DNA of 64,000 nt from Cymbidium sinense (lineage: Eukaryota > Streptophyta > Magnoliopsida > Asparagales > Orchidaceae). The stretch lies in contig CM038221.1 of the NCBI GenBank assembly GCA_021442155.1, positions 43,099,648-43,163,647 of the forward strand, in the 5' to 3' direction. Position numbers and translations under genes: made by a program. Numbering within the stretch: position 1 is the stretch's first letter; every line of letters begins with the position of its first letter. The notes below the pieces were generated by a model that was not told where the DNA came from, made no database searches, and was given only the letters and a program-made list of their open reading frames with translations. This document shows, one piece after another, positions 11,346 through 24,110 of this stretch.

Positions 11346-14300
11346 TTAGTATCAGAATATCATATTACGTATTAATCGTCCATCAATAAACGGACGGCTG
11401 ATGCCCTACTGAGTGCGATCCTTCACTCAGCCGTAATCGGACTCACTCACTCAAGGATCGCGAATGGAGGCGGACTCGAAGTCGGGACGCTTCTTTGTTC
11501 GCAAAATGTTAAAATTTTAATACAAAAATTTATAATTTCAAATTAAGTAATTTTTATTATATAATATTAAAATTAAAATTCATATAAATATAAATATATT
11601 TTAATTTAGTTAATGTTTACATCTTTTTTTCATAAATGTTAAATATTTTTCCTAAAATTACTAAATGAGCTTGTTCGCGAGTACGTTCATGAACATTAAA
11701 CAATATACTGTTCACGATCATAATCGAGCATTATCGAGCTTCTTAACGAGCTTGTTCATGAATATAAAATGATACTGTTCACGATCATAATCGAATCGAG
11801 CTATGAGTTGTTCAAGCTTGTTTGATTAATTAATCAAACGATCATGAACGATCTCTTATCGAGCCGAGCTTCGAGTAGCTTGTCGAACGCTTGGTTCATT
11901 TGCAGCTCTAAATACAATTGGCTCACAATTAATAGTTAATTAAATTAAAGAACTTAATTAAGTATTCTTATGATTTTCCCACACATGTGAGTTAACCGTA
12001 ATTTTTTAAAGTACCTTTAGGTTATCAAACACCTAAAGATCTGCCCCTGATTTAATTAATTGAGATCTGATGTAATTAATTTGATTTAATTTTAATTAAT
12101 TTAATTAATTTATTTTATCCTTAATGTTCATTAAGTCTATTTCAAATGGGATGAACTTAGAGGAATGATTAGAGGGAAGGTCTAATCATTTTTTCCTGTT
12201 CATTCACGATTGATTAATGATATGTGCCCTTTTAAAATTAATTAATCTTATTATTTAATTAATTAATTAACTTATTATTCACATAAAGGGGTGATTAAGC
12301 TCATAAATGTTGATTACCCTAATTACCTAAGCAATAATTCTCAAGAAAATTATGAGAGCTAGATGTCATCCCATTATATCATCCTATTAAATCTAAGAGC
12401 AATTGACTAAGTAATTAAGGATTAATTATCCTAATTAAATTTTCAATCAAACTTTAATCAGGACTTAACCACTATTCAAACACAATTAGAAATATTTTTA
12501 AATAAATCTCTTCTGTTTTCCCTTTAAAATAAGTATTTATTTATAATTTTTGATTATTTTTATAATTTATTATAATTTTTTGAAGTTTTAGCCATTAAAT
12601 CAAATAATTAAGCCTAATCTCGTTGGCGCCGCACGGACCGCTGACGTGGTGCGCTTTCCACGTGGCATCGCGGGATTGGTTACTTAAAATCGTTTGATGT
12701 AGCGCCTATGTGGCGGCGATAGGCATGCTTTCTTATCCGCCGTTCGATCGAAGATCGGACGACCAGGATTATCTTCACGATTTTAATATAATTAAATTGG
12801 ATTTTATCTAGCGAATAATCATGATCACTTGTTCTAATCATGCGGAATGGATAATGTGTGATCCATCGTCTTCCGAGCGATGACAAACGAACACCGTCCG
12901 CCTTCCATCACTCAATCCGAGCTCACCAGTGCTTGAATCAATTCATGATTCAACCCACACCATCATAAGGTAGATTCGAAGGGATTTACTAGTCAGATTT
13001 GAGCAACATATAAATTTTCTTCGAAAAAGCCAAAAAATTTTCACCAAAAGCTCAATTTAATAGAATTACCTCGTTGGAGCTTCAAGACCGGCGGCGCAAC
13101 GCTTAAGGAGCTTCGCCTGGACGAGGAGAGGCCCTACTGATCAACAAACAATTCGACCCTTATAAGTCAAATTGGGCTAGGTTGGGTTAAGTTGACCAAT
13201 TGGTTAAATTGGGTCAAACCAAATTTGAGTCATGTTCAAATGAGTATTTAGGTTGTTTTGGTTCAATTTGTTTGAGTCAATTTGGCTTGGATTTAGTTTT
13301 GGCTCATTTGGATTCATGTAGGTCAAATGGGTCAAGTTGATTAATTTGACCAAATTGATCAAATTAGCTTAGGTTATGGGTTGATTCATGTTTCATTGGT
13401 TAATTGAAGATGATTGTAGGCTTTGGTTTGAATTAATTTGAATTTGATTTAGGTTTAGGCCAATTTGACCTTTAGGTCAATTTGGGCTAAATGGGTCAAT
13501 TGGGATCAATTGGCCAAATTAGGTTTAATTATGGCTTTGGTCAAGTTCAACAATCAATTTGAAATGAACTTGAGCCATTGGTTGCAATCAATTTGGTTAT
13601 ATTGACCAAATTTAATCTTTTAGGTCAAATTGAGTCAACTTGGGTCAAATAGTCAATTGGGTTAGGTTTGGCTTAATTGATGGTCAAGTTATGTTTAATC
13701 ATTTATTATAGGTTGGTGTGAATCAATGGCTTCATTTAACTTGGCTTGGGTTGAGATTTAGCTAATTTGGTTTATGTAGGTAAGATGGGTTGACTTGGTC
13801 AAATGATAGAGTTGACTTGGTTTGACCCAATTTATGAGAATTGATCAATCTAGGATGATCAGCAATCATGATAAGAGGTTTAGATTAGTTTGGTTCAATC
13901 CAATTTAGGTTAAATTAAAACTTGGCCCAAATGGGTCCTTTAGGTCACTTTGGGTTAAGTGAGCCTAAGTGGGTCAATTGGCTCGATTTTGGATTGAGTT
14001 AGATTTAGTTGAGTTTATATATGAGTTTAGGATTGATATATAGCCTTAGTTGCAATTGATTTGGGTTTGAATGGATTTTGGCTCATTTGGATATTTCAAG
14101 TCAAATGGGCTAAGTTGGGTTTGATTTGGCCATTTTGTCTTGATGATTGTAGATTTCATTTATACTTGAGATGATGATTGAAGAAATAATTGATTCATGA
14201 GAAAATCAATTGACTTTTGTTTGAATTGAAGGAGATTTGGTTAAGTCCATAGAACTGAATTAAAGGGATTAGTTTTGGATTTGATCTGATTTGATTTTGG

Positions 14301-14789
14301 TTTTGGTCATTTGAATTTGAATTTATATTTGGCATGGGTTGATTGGAGGGTTGAATTGACTTTGAGAAAAATCAATTGAGTTTGGTTTGGCTTAAATTTG
14401 TCTTGGCTAAGTCCATAGGATTGAATTGCAGGCTTAGAATAGGTTTGGTTTGATTTGAATTTGGTTTATAGGTTTCAATCATTTGGTTAGGAAATTGAAT
14501 TTGGATGAATTCAATTCGAGATTTGGTTTAGGCCAAAGAGGTAGACATAGATTGGGTTTAGGCTATAGGCTAGGTAAATCTCCTTAAGTCCTAAGGCATA
14601 GCCTAATCCTATGATTAACCCTTCTATGTCTTTTGGCTTAGATTAAGTGTTCACTTAATTACTAAAAGTGTCTCATGACTAAAGAAGTCTTAGTATCTAG
14701 AAGACTCTTAAATCTAAGAAGAGGAGATTAAATCCTCACTCCAAAAGTGAGGTCAACAACATGTATAAAATCAAAAATGAAGCAAAAAT

Positions 14790-17640
14790 AAAATAGTGAT
14801 GTATATTGATAGTGAAGCTAAGATATTAAATAATTGCTCATTTGATTATGATTTGGCATCATTGATCTTAAGATGTCTTTCATGTTTAAATAAGATTCTT
14901 TAAGTCAAATCCAAATATAGGTCTAATTAAAATTCAAAAAGGTTTTACTAAAAGGCTTAAAGTCATAAAGATTCATTCTTTAGGATCAACCTAAGGTAGA
15001 GATTAAAGAGAATAAACTCTTTTTTTCTCTTTATAATGTTAAATTACAATTAAAGAATAAACAACAAAAAGCATATGGTTTAAAATATTATTTAAACTCT
15101 AAATAACTTAAAGAATCATCACCCTTAATAAGAGATTTAAAAATTCATCCATTAGAAAATCCTAACTCTAAAGCCCAATTAAGACATACCACACTTAGCT
15201 TTAGCACATACATTAAAATACTAAGCCATTGATCTTAAGAGTAGGATAGGATGATGATTGTAGTGGTGTGATATTTTGTTTTGTATACAATATTTTTTAA
15301 GACTGAATGTTAGGATTATTTGTGCATATTCTGAATGTTAGGACGATATTAGATTAATGATATTTTCTATAAGAGATCATGCTTAAAGGATCACTTTAAT
15401 AATAAAGATATAAATGTTTTTGCTTGCAGGTATTGTTAAGTCCCTAAGCATGATCCATCAAGATATGTGGGCTTGGTTACTAAAGGGTAGGGTGCTAAGT
15501 CTACATGTATGAAATATGACTGTTTGGTTTGAATGTGCATATTGTCCAACATCATACGTATGCATGTTATCTCACTCTTGAAGATAGATGACCTCCACTC
15601 TTACACGATAGAAGATATGCTTGACCTGTGAGGACAATCCCTTGTAGTAGAGAACACCTCTTCTATCTAATTTAGCCCATAATCTACTTTCATCATGCAT
15701 TTAAGTATAAACTCTCCCAAGCCTAAGTCCAAAATGATGAGTCAAAAGTAGAATAGAAATATGTAAACTTTATTGCATTAACATAGGTCATAATTTGCAC
15801 ACCAATCATGAAGTAGTCTTTTAAGAAGTGAATTTAGGATTTTAGACTCTTTTCTAATTAACAATAGCCTAACCATCATGCATTTACATATGAATAGCTT
15901 ACATAGTTTTAAAATCGTAGGAGGTGTTGGCTAGCGACCACCCCAAGCAGTTGTAAATCCATAAGAGTTGAGATCAATCAACTCTCCCTAATAGAAGTGA
16001 ATCAATATATCTCATTCCCTCGAGTAAAATTAACTCAAGCTCTTAGCTTGTGCTAGAGCACTCTAGATATAAGTTTAAAGGCTTCTTGTTTCTCTTTTGT
16101 TATTGGTATAAGTCCTCACATCTTATGCATTTTTACAATCTTGTGTTATGGAATCTAAGTCTTGGGATTCTAACAAAATTTCAACTCAAATAAATAATTT
16201 TTTCTCTTTCAAAATGTAAAGTCTTACTATAGGATATATTGAAGTACTCACTAGGCTTCCTAGTATCATGTGTTCCTCCTACTTATTCTCCTTTGGAATC
16301 TTCTAAGAACTCTTTCTATTTGAGCTCTTCCCAATTGCTTTCCAAAATGATCAATTCTTTGAAATCTTCAGAGATATTAATTAACCACTTCAATCGAGAG
16401 TGTTCTTAAAAAATTTTCATTTTCTAAGATGTAATTAACTATGAAATCTTGCTTCCATAGGGAACTAAAAAACCCGGTATAAAATAAATCCTATTTTACT
16501 TATCCATGTAAAGTAAGAGAAAGATCTCTAATATATATGTAGACCCATATGCCTTAGGAGTCTTTATTAGATGATTGAGTCTATTATTGGGTGGTGTTTC
16601 TATCTTTCGAGATGGTACATTATTCCTTAGATGTCGTATTAGATCATTTTAATAAGTACCCAAGATCTACGTGGTATCCCTAATGAAAACACCATATGGG
16701 TATTCCTTCAATTAAAATTCATATATGATTTTATCCTAACCTCAGTGATGAGGGGTAAGCTCAGTCGACACTGCCTATCCATCCGAGCACTTAATGAAGT
16801 AAAACTTGGAATGCTAGTTCCTCACTTTATTTAGTAACCAACAATTTTTATATGGATTATCGAGAATTAGATAGCTTCATCATTGTGACCCTAAGAAGAT
16901 GTGTGAAAAGGGTCAAATTGTAGGTCAACCCTTCTTGCTTTAAGTATAGAATGAAAGTCAACGTGACACTCACTATGGAGTTCAACAATATTTGAGTGAG
17001 CATCACCTCATATAACTTCAAGATTTTCACCCTCTTATTGTAGAAGGGAAATCAGAGTCTAAATTGAAAGTGGTCAAAGGGGACACACAACACATCCACC
17101 TTCAAAGTATTTACTCGCTCGTGTTTATGAGCAACTCACATAAAAAAGTTTGAATTATTGTAGTAGTACTCGTGTAAGTCAAAAGGTCCTACCTCTAGCA
17201 TTAGAATAAAAACCTCATTCACCACAATCACCACAAAGTTGGAGGATGCCTTCTTTAGAGCCACTATGACCATGATCAAAAAGAAACTTGTTGAGAAACA
17301 AAAGTACTAGCGACAAAGAAGAAAAGGAACTCACACAAGTAGAAAGTCACTCACTCTAAAATTAAAGGAGGAATGCAGTAAAGACTCACCTAATCATGAT
17401 TGAGAGAATTATAGGAGCAATAAAAAGATCTTAAAAATGCGGTGCCATATCAAGTATTTGATGAAGAAATAAAATCAAATCCTACAAAAATCTCAAGTGA
17501 CACATGTTACGACAAAAATATTTAATGAGTTCACTTGCAACCAAATAGGATTGAATGGATTTTACATAAATGAAAGGCAAGCAAAAGTGATCATTATTTT
17601 TGTATTTAACATTCTTTTTTACATATACTGGCCCTAATCA
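14790..17640 (+). repeat. Unclassified large repeat family, tail module copy 3 (forward)
   Basis: Positions 14,790-15,545 match 23,370-24,110 in the same orientation; shared landmarks include GACATACCACACTTAG and ATTAGATTAATGATATTTTC. Positions 15,550-16,770 match 27,420-28,560 forward and 6,640-7,690 reversed. The stretch 16,770-17,640 is less clearly shared, and I see no intact frame in it. The copy lacks arm and GC-rich blocks: it abuts the arm of copy 2 directly at about 14,757. Confidence 0.55.
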
Positions 17641-17735
17641 GACTTTTTTTTTTTTTTTGAAAAGTCTAACTATTGGGTTTAAGTGCCATTGGGCGATGAG
17701 TGCTCCCATATTAGATAAGTAGTTAAACATAAAAT

Positions 17736-20700
17736 TAATGCCCACTGTTGACCTTAATTTTAGTGAGGTTGACAACCCTCTCTTAGAACTAAGACTTAAT
17801 CTATGCACTAAGGTTCTGCTAACCTTGAATGAGGTTGATAATCAGCCTAATCTTAGTAATTAGGATCTCCAATATTAAATTAAGAGCTTCCTAATTAGAC
17901 ACTTAGGATACCATAATTAGTAACTATGTGTACAATCTAAACTAAGATAAAAATGGAAACAACAAATCAAAGTGAAACTAAAATCACAATATGGAATCAA
18001 AAATAATTTAAAAAAAATCAACACATTAAGATGAAACCTAAGTTAGCCTAATGGACCCAATAGGACCTAACCTGACCCAGTTGGACAAGGTTAGTCTAAT
18101 CAAGTCAAGTTCAATAAAATTTAATAAAATAAGGCTTAAATCAAGTAAATCTAAATCAGAATTTAAATTCAATTGAGCTTAGATTGAAGAAATTGACATA
18201 GTTGACCCAATTGACTTTGTTTAAGCTCAAAATCATATAGGTACATAAAAATCAAATAAAATCAAAATAAATTTAACTTAAATCAAATCAAAATAAATTT
18301 AAATTAAATCAAATCAAAAGCACAAAATCAATGTATAAATAAAAATGAACATAGAACTGAATTCAAATGAAGAAGAAAATGGCTAGCTAGGTCATTTGAT
18401 CTAAGTTGACCTATGTGGTCCCCACCAAGTCAAAAGTCAAATCAATAAATAATTTGATTAATTTAAGTCATCCCAGAGATTTAAATTTATCAAATAAATA
18501 TAATTAAATACAAAACAAAATAAATCTGAATCCAATGATGACTTAAATGACTTAATCAGATCACTTAGTCCAAGTGAACCTAAATGGACCATATTGAACA
18601 AAAACTTAAATTAAATTGAAATTAATTCAAATTAAACTCATATTTGAACACAATTTGATCTTTTTTTTGGGTTTGATTTGGCCAAATTGATCATTTAACT
18701 CGAGTAAATCTGATTTGACTTATTAAGCCCAATTTGGGCAAAAAATAGGTTTAAATCAAAATTAATTAAAACTAATTACTCGAAATTGCTTCAAATACTC
18801 AATATAACATAACTGAAACTCAAACACACTTCAATTTGGGTCAGATTGATCATTTGATCCAAGTGAACTCAATTTGGCCCATTAAGCCCAATTCGGGTAA
18901 AAAATGGGTTTAAAGCAAAACTCAACTCAACCCAAATTAAGCCAAATTAATGCCAACAATCATTCTTAATTTAATAATTAAATATGACTCAACTTTTAAT
19001 TGCACCTAATTTAGCCAATTTGGTTAATTAGTCAACTTAATCCGAATTAACATAAATTGACCTATATGGGCTATATTAACCCAAAATCAAAATTAAATTA
19101 AATTAATCACTTCCATTCACTTAAAAACTTAATTAAACTCAATTCAACCTTTATTTAGGTCTAATTTATCTAATTTGGTCAATCTGACCAATGGACTTAA
19201 GTGAACCCAAATTGACCCAATTAGGCTAAATTTGGGTTAAACCCAAAATAAATCCAAATCAATTACAATAAATCAAATTTAACCACTCTAAATAACTCAT
19301 CAAACATGATTGAAGCCTAATTTAAACTCAAATTGGCCAAACCAACCCATTGGACCTAGTCTAACATGTTTAAGTCAAATTGGGTCAAGAAGGATTCAAG
19401 CTAACCCAAACCCAAAGTAAACCCATTAAGCCCTAAAACCCCCCACCACACATGAGCTGAGATCTCAGTCCATGTGAAGGAGAATCAAAAGTTAGGGTGA
19501 TGAGAAAGAAAGAAAAAGATGCAAAGTTTCATAATTCTCAATCATCTCACATCCCTCCCATTACTCCACTTTTTTCCTTGAAGTGATATTTAATCACCCA
19601 ATCACTCATGACAATGAATGCTAACTACCACCCCATCAATAGCTACACTTCCATATCAATTTTTCCATTGTGATTTTTGGCATTCATCACCTTCTCCACC
19701 TCCCAAGAAGTAAGACCAACCCATCCCCCACCTTTTCTACTCATTAAAACACAAAATCAAGTATACTCCAACAAAATATGGTGGTGGTCAGTGGCAAAGA
19801 TAATCCAAGATGATGCAAAAGAGGAGGATCGTATGGGAGTTTGGACTTAAGACAAAGACCGAGTTCAACGTAAGAAATCCACTCAACGTTGGCTTGAGTG
19901 AGGTAATTTAAAAAAAAAAAAAGCCTTCATGAAAGCCATAGGTCTTCATGTTTGTTTAAAAGAAATGTGATTCTAAGATTTTTTTTTTTTTCTTTAGATC
20001 ATTGTTACACTTTTCATTTTAACCCTCCCCGACATGAACTAAAGTGACTTTCGACTAAGATTGCATGAAAATCGCAAGATCGGGTCATGTTTCGGGTAGA
20101 TCCCATCCATGCAACCATTTTTGGTTTGCCTATCATGAGAAAGACAACCTTCGGGTTATCCATCTTATTTAGATAGAATGAATGACTATGATATATCTTA
20201 TTTTTTATTTATTCTATTATATCTAACCTGAAACTTTAAAAAAATCATTTAAAAAATAAAAACTAAACTAAAAATGCAAATAAATGCTCAACAAATTTGT
20301 CTTTTCAAAAGAAATCCAATGAACTAAAAATCTTTAAATTTGGCTATATATTTTTGGAGAAAATTAAATTTTTATGAAATTTGTATTTCATTAATTATTC
20401 TTACACTACTAAACGAATTAAGTTGAAAATTTCAGAAATATAACTTAATGTTATTGCGTACTGATCATAAAAAGTTCTAGTTAAATAACATTCTAGTTTA
20501 ATAGTTCTTAATTTTTAAAGTCAATTGGCTAATTTAAAATAAATAATTAATTAAAAATTATGAAAACTCATCAAAATTATTTAAATCACTTAAATAAATA
20601 TTAGAGATCTTATAAAAAAAATAATTAGACCCTATGGATCACACTAAATCACAAAAATGATTAAATTAGGATTTAATTAAGTTTTAATTAATTTTTTTAA

Positions 20701-20740
20701 TTACACAAAATTTTAAAAAATTATAATTATATATATATAT
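17736..20740 (+). repeat. Unclassified large repeat family, copy 4 arm and GC block (forward)
   Basis: The segment begins with TTGACCTTAATTTTAGTGAGG and a unit related to the complement of 14,560-14,757. The CA-rich arm runs 18,000-19,430 (GACCCAATTTGG-type words). A less AT-rich block follows (19,440-19,900), ending GAGTGAGGTAATTTAA at about 19,895, the same GAGGTAATT motif found in copies 0 and 2. Then an AT-rich block begins (20,160-20,740). No gene is visible. Confidence 0.55.
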
Positions 20741-20744
20741 ATGT

Positions 20745-21530
20745 TGCATGCTAGAAAACCAGTTACGGTAGAATAAAAGTTTAGCTTCATAGAACAGAAA
20801 TGTATTTAAATAGTGACAATAAAACTCGAATTTTTATGTGAAAAATCAAAAGAGGGAAAAACCAAGCCTAGCCAGTAAAAGCTTCTACTATGTATCTTTG
20901 AGTACAAGATCTTCCGATCGGATTACGAATTGTATATGAGAAAGGGACAATGATTCTTTGTGCACAATGTTGATGTGATGTTGAAGATGATATTGATAAT
21001 GTTTTCGACATTGTTTACGATGTTGTGGTGATATACGATGGTAATTGGTGATGGTAGTGGTTGGACGGCGAGGATCGGATGGCGGTGATGGCGTGGTGGT
21101 TGACAACCTGCCAGTGGTGGCACAATCGTTTGGAGGATCTTTAGAGCTCTCTCTCTTGCGCCCCTCATATGAGGGAGTGAAATATTTATAGATTGGAGGA
21201 GTGGCATATCTGTAAATACATGCAAAATCCGAACCACTCCTCCAATCGGACGGTTCATGATGATTCCCTGATCATATGATATATTTTGTGTATTTGAATG
21301 CTCAAATGAAGTCAGAATTGTAAGATCTTTGGGTTGTTGGAACCGGCTCGTCGAGACGCTCGATTTGATTATAAACACTCCATATTTGAGAGCTATTTAG
21401 GAATTTAACTGATGTCTCAAAGTTTCTAATGATATTTTAAATGCTTGATCTTGACCAATTTCAATTTCCGATTAACTTGCTTTCGGCATCAAGATTTGTG
21501 CTTCGACTATAGGAATTTTTAGGGTCATAT

Positions 21531-21531
<1 letters not shown>
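20745..21531. other. Unclassified 0.8-kb segment between two AT microsatellites
   Basis: A moderately GC-rich segment is framed by (AT)n runs at about 20,728-20,743 and 21,532-21,579. It contains GGAACCGGCTCGTCGAGACG near 21,340 and a pair of GAGGAGTGG/CCACTCCTC inverted words around 21,198-21,245. Overlapping minus-strand frames (20,888-21,378) have repetitive His/Thr-rich translations and no recognised domain. It may be the GC block of copy 4 or an insertion; I cannot decide. Confidence 0.3.

Positions 21532-21579
<48 letters not shown>
21532..21579. repeat. AT microsatellite, 48 bp
   Basis: An uninterrupted AT dinucleotide run. Confidence 0.98.
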
Positions 21580-21580
<1 letters not shown>

Positions 21581-21639
21581 CTCTCTATGGAAGGCTTAGA
21601 TAGAGGATAATCTAAGAAAAATAAAAGTTTTAAATTTTA

Positions 21640-23214
21640 TTAAGTGTACAATGATTAATTAAGGTTTAAAGTTTCACTTATTATAATTAACCTTTAATCA
21701 CTTGCATGATTTGCTTGAAATTTGGTGTGATTTTCTTATGGGATGACTTCTGTCTCCCATAATTATTTCAAGCTAATTTATTAAGTAATTTGAGAAATTC
21801 AAATTTTCAAACCTAAATTAGTCATTTATGAATTTAATAAATAATTAAAATTAACAAAATTATGAAAACCTAATTATGTATTAAAATAATAAGGGGTAAT
21901 CAAATAAATTAATTTGGACCTATGGTGTTGATTATTTCTCAATATCACTATAAAGGGATTTTATTTAATTAATTGAATTATTAATTAATTGAAAACATAA
22001 AAAATTCATAATAATTAGGGCATAGCTCCAAAAAATTTGATCAAGCCCTCTTTGTGGTCAACTAACAAAGAGATTTTTAATGAAATAAACGATGATTTTA
22101 GATTTTTCCTATTTCTTTAATTAATTCCTAATTACAAGATCAATTGCATTAGGATTTTTAGAACATTTTTATTTCATGTTTATGCATTTTTGTAAAATTT
22201 TTCATAATTTTTGAGCTTATATATAGAGCTTAATTGAATTTATGCACTCTTTTGGCCTTAATTGATTAAATAATTAATTAATTTTAATTAATTCAAAAAA
22301 ATCATTTAAACCATTTTTGAATCACTTAATGAACATAAATTGGTCAAGGGATAACTTTAATAATTTTCTCTCATAAGGATTAAATGATTTAAATTTCAAA
22401 AAAATCAACTCTTAATGAATTTGATTCGGGTTAAGAGTGCTTGTCTTCATGTAAATAACCTTAGGCATTAATAACTCTAAATAGGTTATGTGATGATATT
22501 TAATTATTTTGCTTCATTCATTCATAAAATTTTTTCATATGTTTCATGCATTCATGTTTCAAAAATAAATAAAAAGGTTTCATTTAATTGCATGCTTAGA
22601 ATTAAATAGTGTGGTTATTATCACTAGTAAATCTTAAATTATTTTTAAATTAATTTAAAATAATTTTATTAATATAAGTGTAAATCAATATGAATAACTA
22701 AATTTAAAATTTAAAATCATATATGTATGAACTACAATTTTAAAGGTATATAGTCTGGAAACCCAAGGTTGCAGGACAACTGGCTCGAAGAAGGTCTTGA
22801 TATCTCGTACCTTTGGTTAACAATGGCATGTCCCTTTAGATTTGTAGTGAATTACATATTAATGTTAAATTATTTTTACTTATATATAAAAAATATCTTA
22901 AATTTTTTATAATTTCATCATTATGCTCATATATGTATGCATATATATATATATGAAGTATTAATTAATAAGTATATAGTCTGGACATTCTAGGTGCATG
23001 ACACATTAAGTAGTTCAAAGGGGGTATCCAATTACCTCATTTTTTTGGTTCAATAATGGCATGTACTTACATAAATTTAATATACTAATGTGCATGTATA
23101 CATATAAAGTATAATTAAATCACTTTATTCTACAAATTCATCATCATATCTCATATATTAATTATTAATGAAGATATATTAATTCATTCATGCATTAAGC
23201 ATAGAATAATCTAA

Positions 23215-23310
<96 letters not shown>

Positions 23311-24110
23311 TCATTATTCTTAAATATAGTTGTTCAATTAAGTATGTTATCTAATTAAATGAATATTATGGGATGATGAAGCAATACCAAAAAAAATTAT
23401 TAAATTAGCCATGATTTGATTTTATAAATCTTAAGATATTTTTTTAGTTTAAATAAAAACTTTTAAATCAAATCCAAACACATAGCTTAATAAAAAAATT
23501 TATAACATGCCATTAATATGATAAAAAAATCATAAAATTCATTTCTTATATATAACTTAAGGTTAGGGATTAAGGCATATCTCATTCCTCATTGTTCTCT
23601 TTAAAATTCTAAATTAAAAGTGAAATCTAAATAAGATCAAAAATTTAAGTTTAAAATTCATCTCAAATCATTAATCATATAAAGTGTAATCATCCTTCAT
23701 AAAGAATTTAAACATTCATCATTTGATAATTTCAAACATCAGAACCTAATTTTGACATACCACACTAAGTCATAGCACACAAATTAGAATTCTAAGCCAC
23801 TGATCCTAGTCTTTAAGTTAGGTTAGTGTTTGTTATGATGATGTAATATTTTATTTTTGTGGTGTAATATTTTAGAATAGATAGTAGGATTGTTTGTGAA
23901 TAGTATGGATGTCAAGGAGACATTAGACTAATGATATTTTCTATAGAGGATTGTACATAAGAGACTATTGTAATAATTAAAATTATAAATATCTTTGCTT
24001 ATACACACTACTTAATTTCTTAAGCATAATTTATTATGACAGGTGAGCTTGGTGACTTGAGATAGGGTACTAAGTCTCAATGTATGAAATATACTGCTTA
24101 ATGTGTATGT
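21640..24110 (+). repeat. Unclassified large repeat family, copy 4 AT block, sub-repeats and tail (forward)
   Basis: Positions 21,640-22,330 match the AT-rich block of copy 1 (5,250-5,880), including a near-identical GGGATGACTTCTGTCTCCCATAA versus GAGATGACATCTACCTCTCATAA pattern. Two sub-repeats lie at about 22,740-22,830 and 22,970-23,080 (TATATAGTCTGGA...TAACAATGGCATG). Positions 23,370-24,110 match 14,790-15,545. A copia-like LTR then interrupts the copy, which resumes at 27,420. Confidence 0.55.
23216..23308. repeat. Compound (AT)n(GT)n microsatellite, 93 bp
   Basis: About 46 bp of AT dinucleotides run directly into about 46 bp of GT dinucleotides. Confidence 0.98.

Larger units (their letters stand above)
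9146..11910. mobile_element. hAT-like non-autonomous transposon carrying gene fragments
   Basis: The terminal inverted repeats are TAGGGCTACAAACGAACC on the left and the complement of GGTTCATTTGCAGCTCTA on the right (15 of 18 match). They are flanked by 8-bp target duplications AGTACAAT (9,138-9,145) and AATACAAT (11,911-11,918), 7 of 8 identical. TIR form and 8-bp duplication fit the hAT superfamily. Subterminal regions (9,160-9,550 and 11,660-11,900) are full of CGAGC/GCTCG words, as expected for transposase-binding sites. No transposase is present. The interior holds a methyltransferase gene end (10,170-10,449) and a splice-site-bearing exon-like segment (11,140-11,345), both on the minus strand, so this is a Pack-type element. 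It interrupts repeat copy 2. Confidence 0.85.
6640..14757 (-). repeat. Unclassified large repeat family, copy 2 (reverse, split by a hAT-like element)
   Basis: This is the most complete reverse copy. Positions 6,640-7,690 are the reverse complement of the tail module seen forward at 15,660-16,770 and 27,500-28,560; shared landmarks include the CACGTAGATC and CTCCTATGATTTTAAAATCATGTAG regions. Positions 7,840-8,470 hold three sub-repeats. The AT-rich block runs 8,500-9,145 and resumes at 11,911-12,560. The GC-rich block (12,600-13,120) has CTTTCCACGTGGCATCGCGG near 12,653. The GT-rich arm is 13,140-14,550, ending in the conserved GTGAGGTCAAC unit at 14,560-14,757. The hAT-like element at 9,146-11,910 inserted after this copy was in place. 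Confidence 0.6.

Noticed and set aside
20888..21378. Overlapping minus-strand frames up to 151 residues
   Set aside because: Translations are His/Thr-rich and low in complexity, with no domain and no splice or start context.
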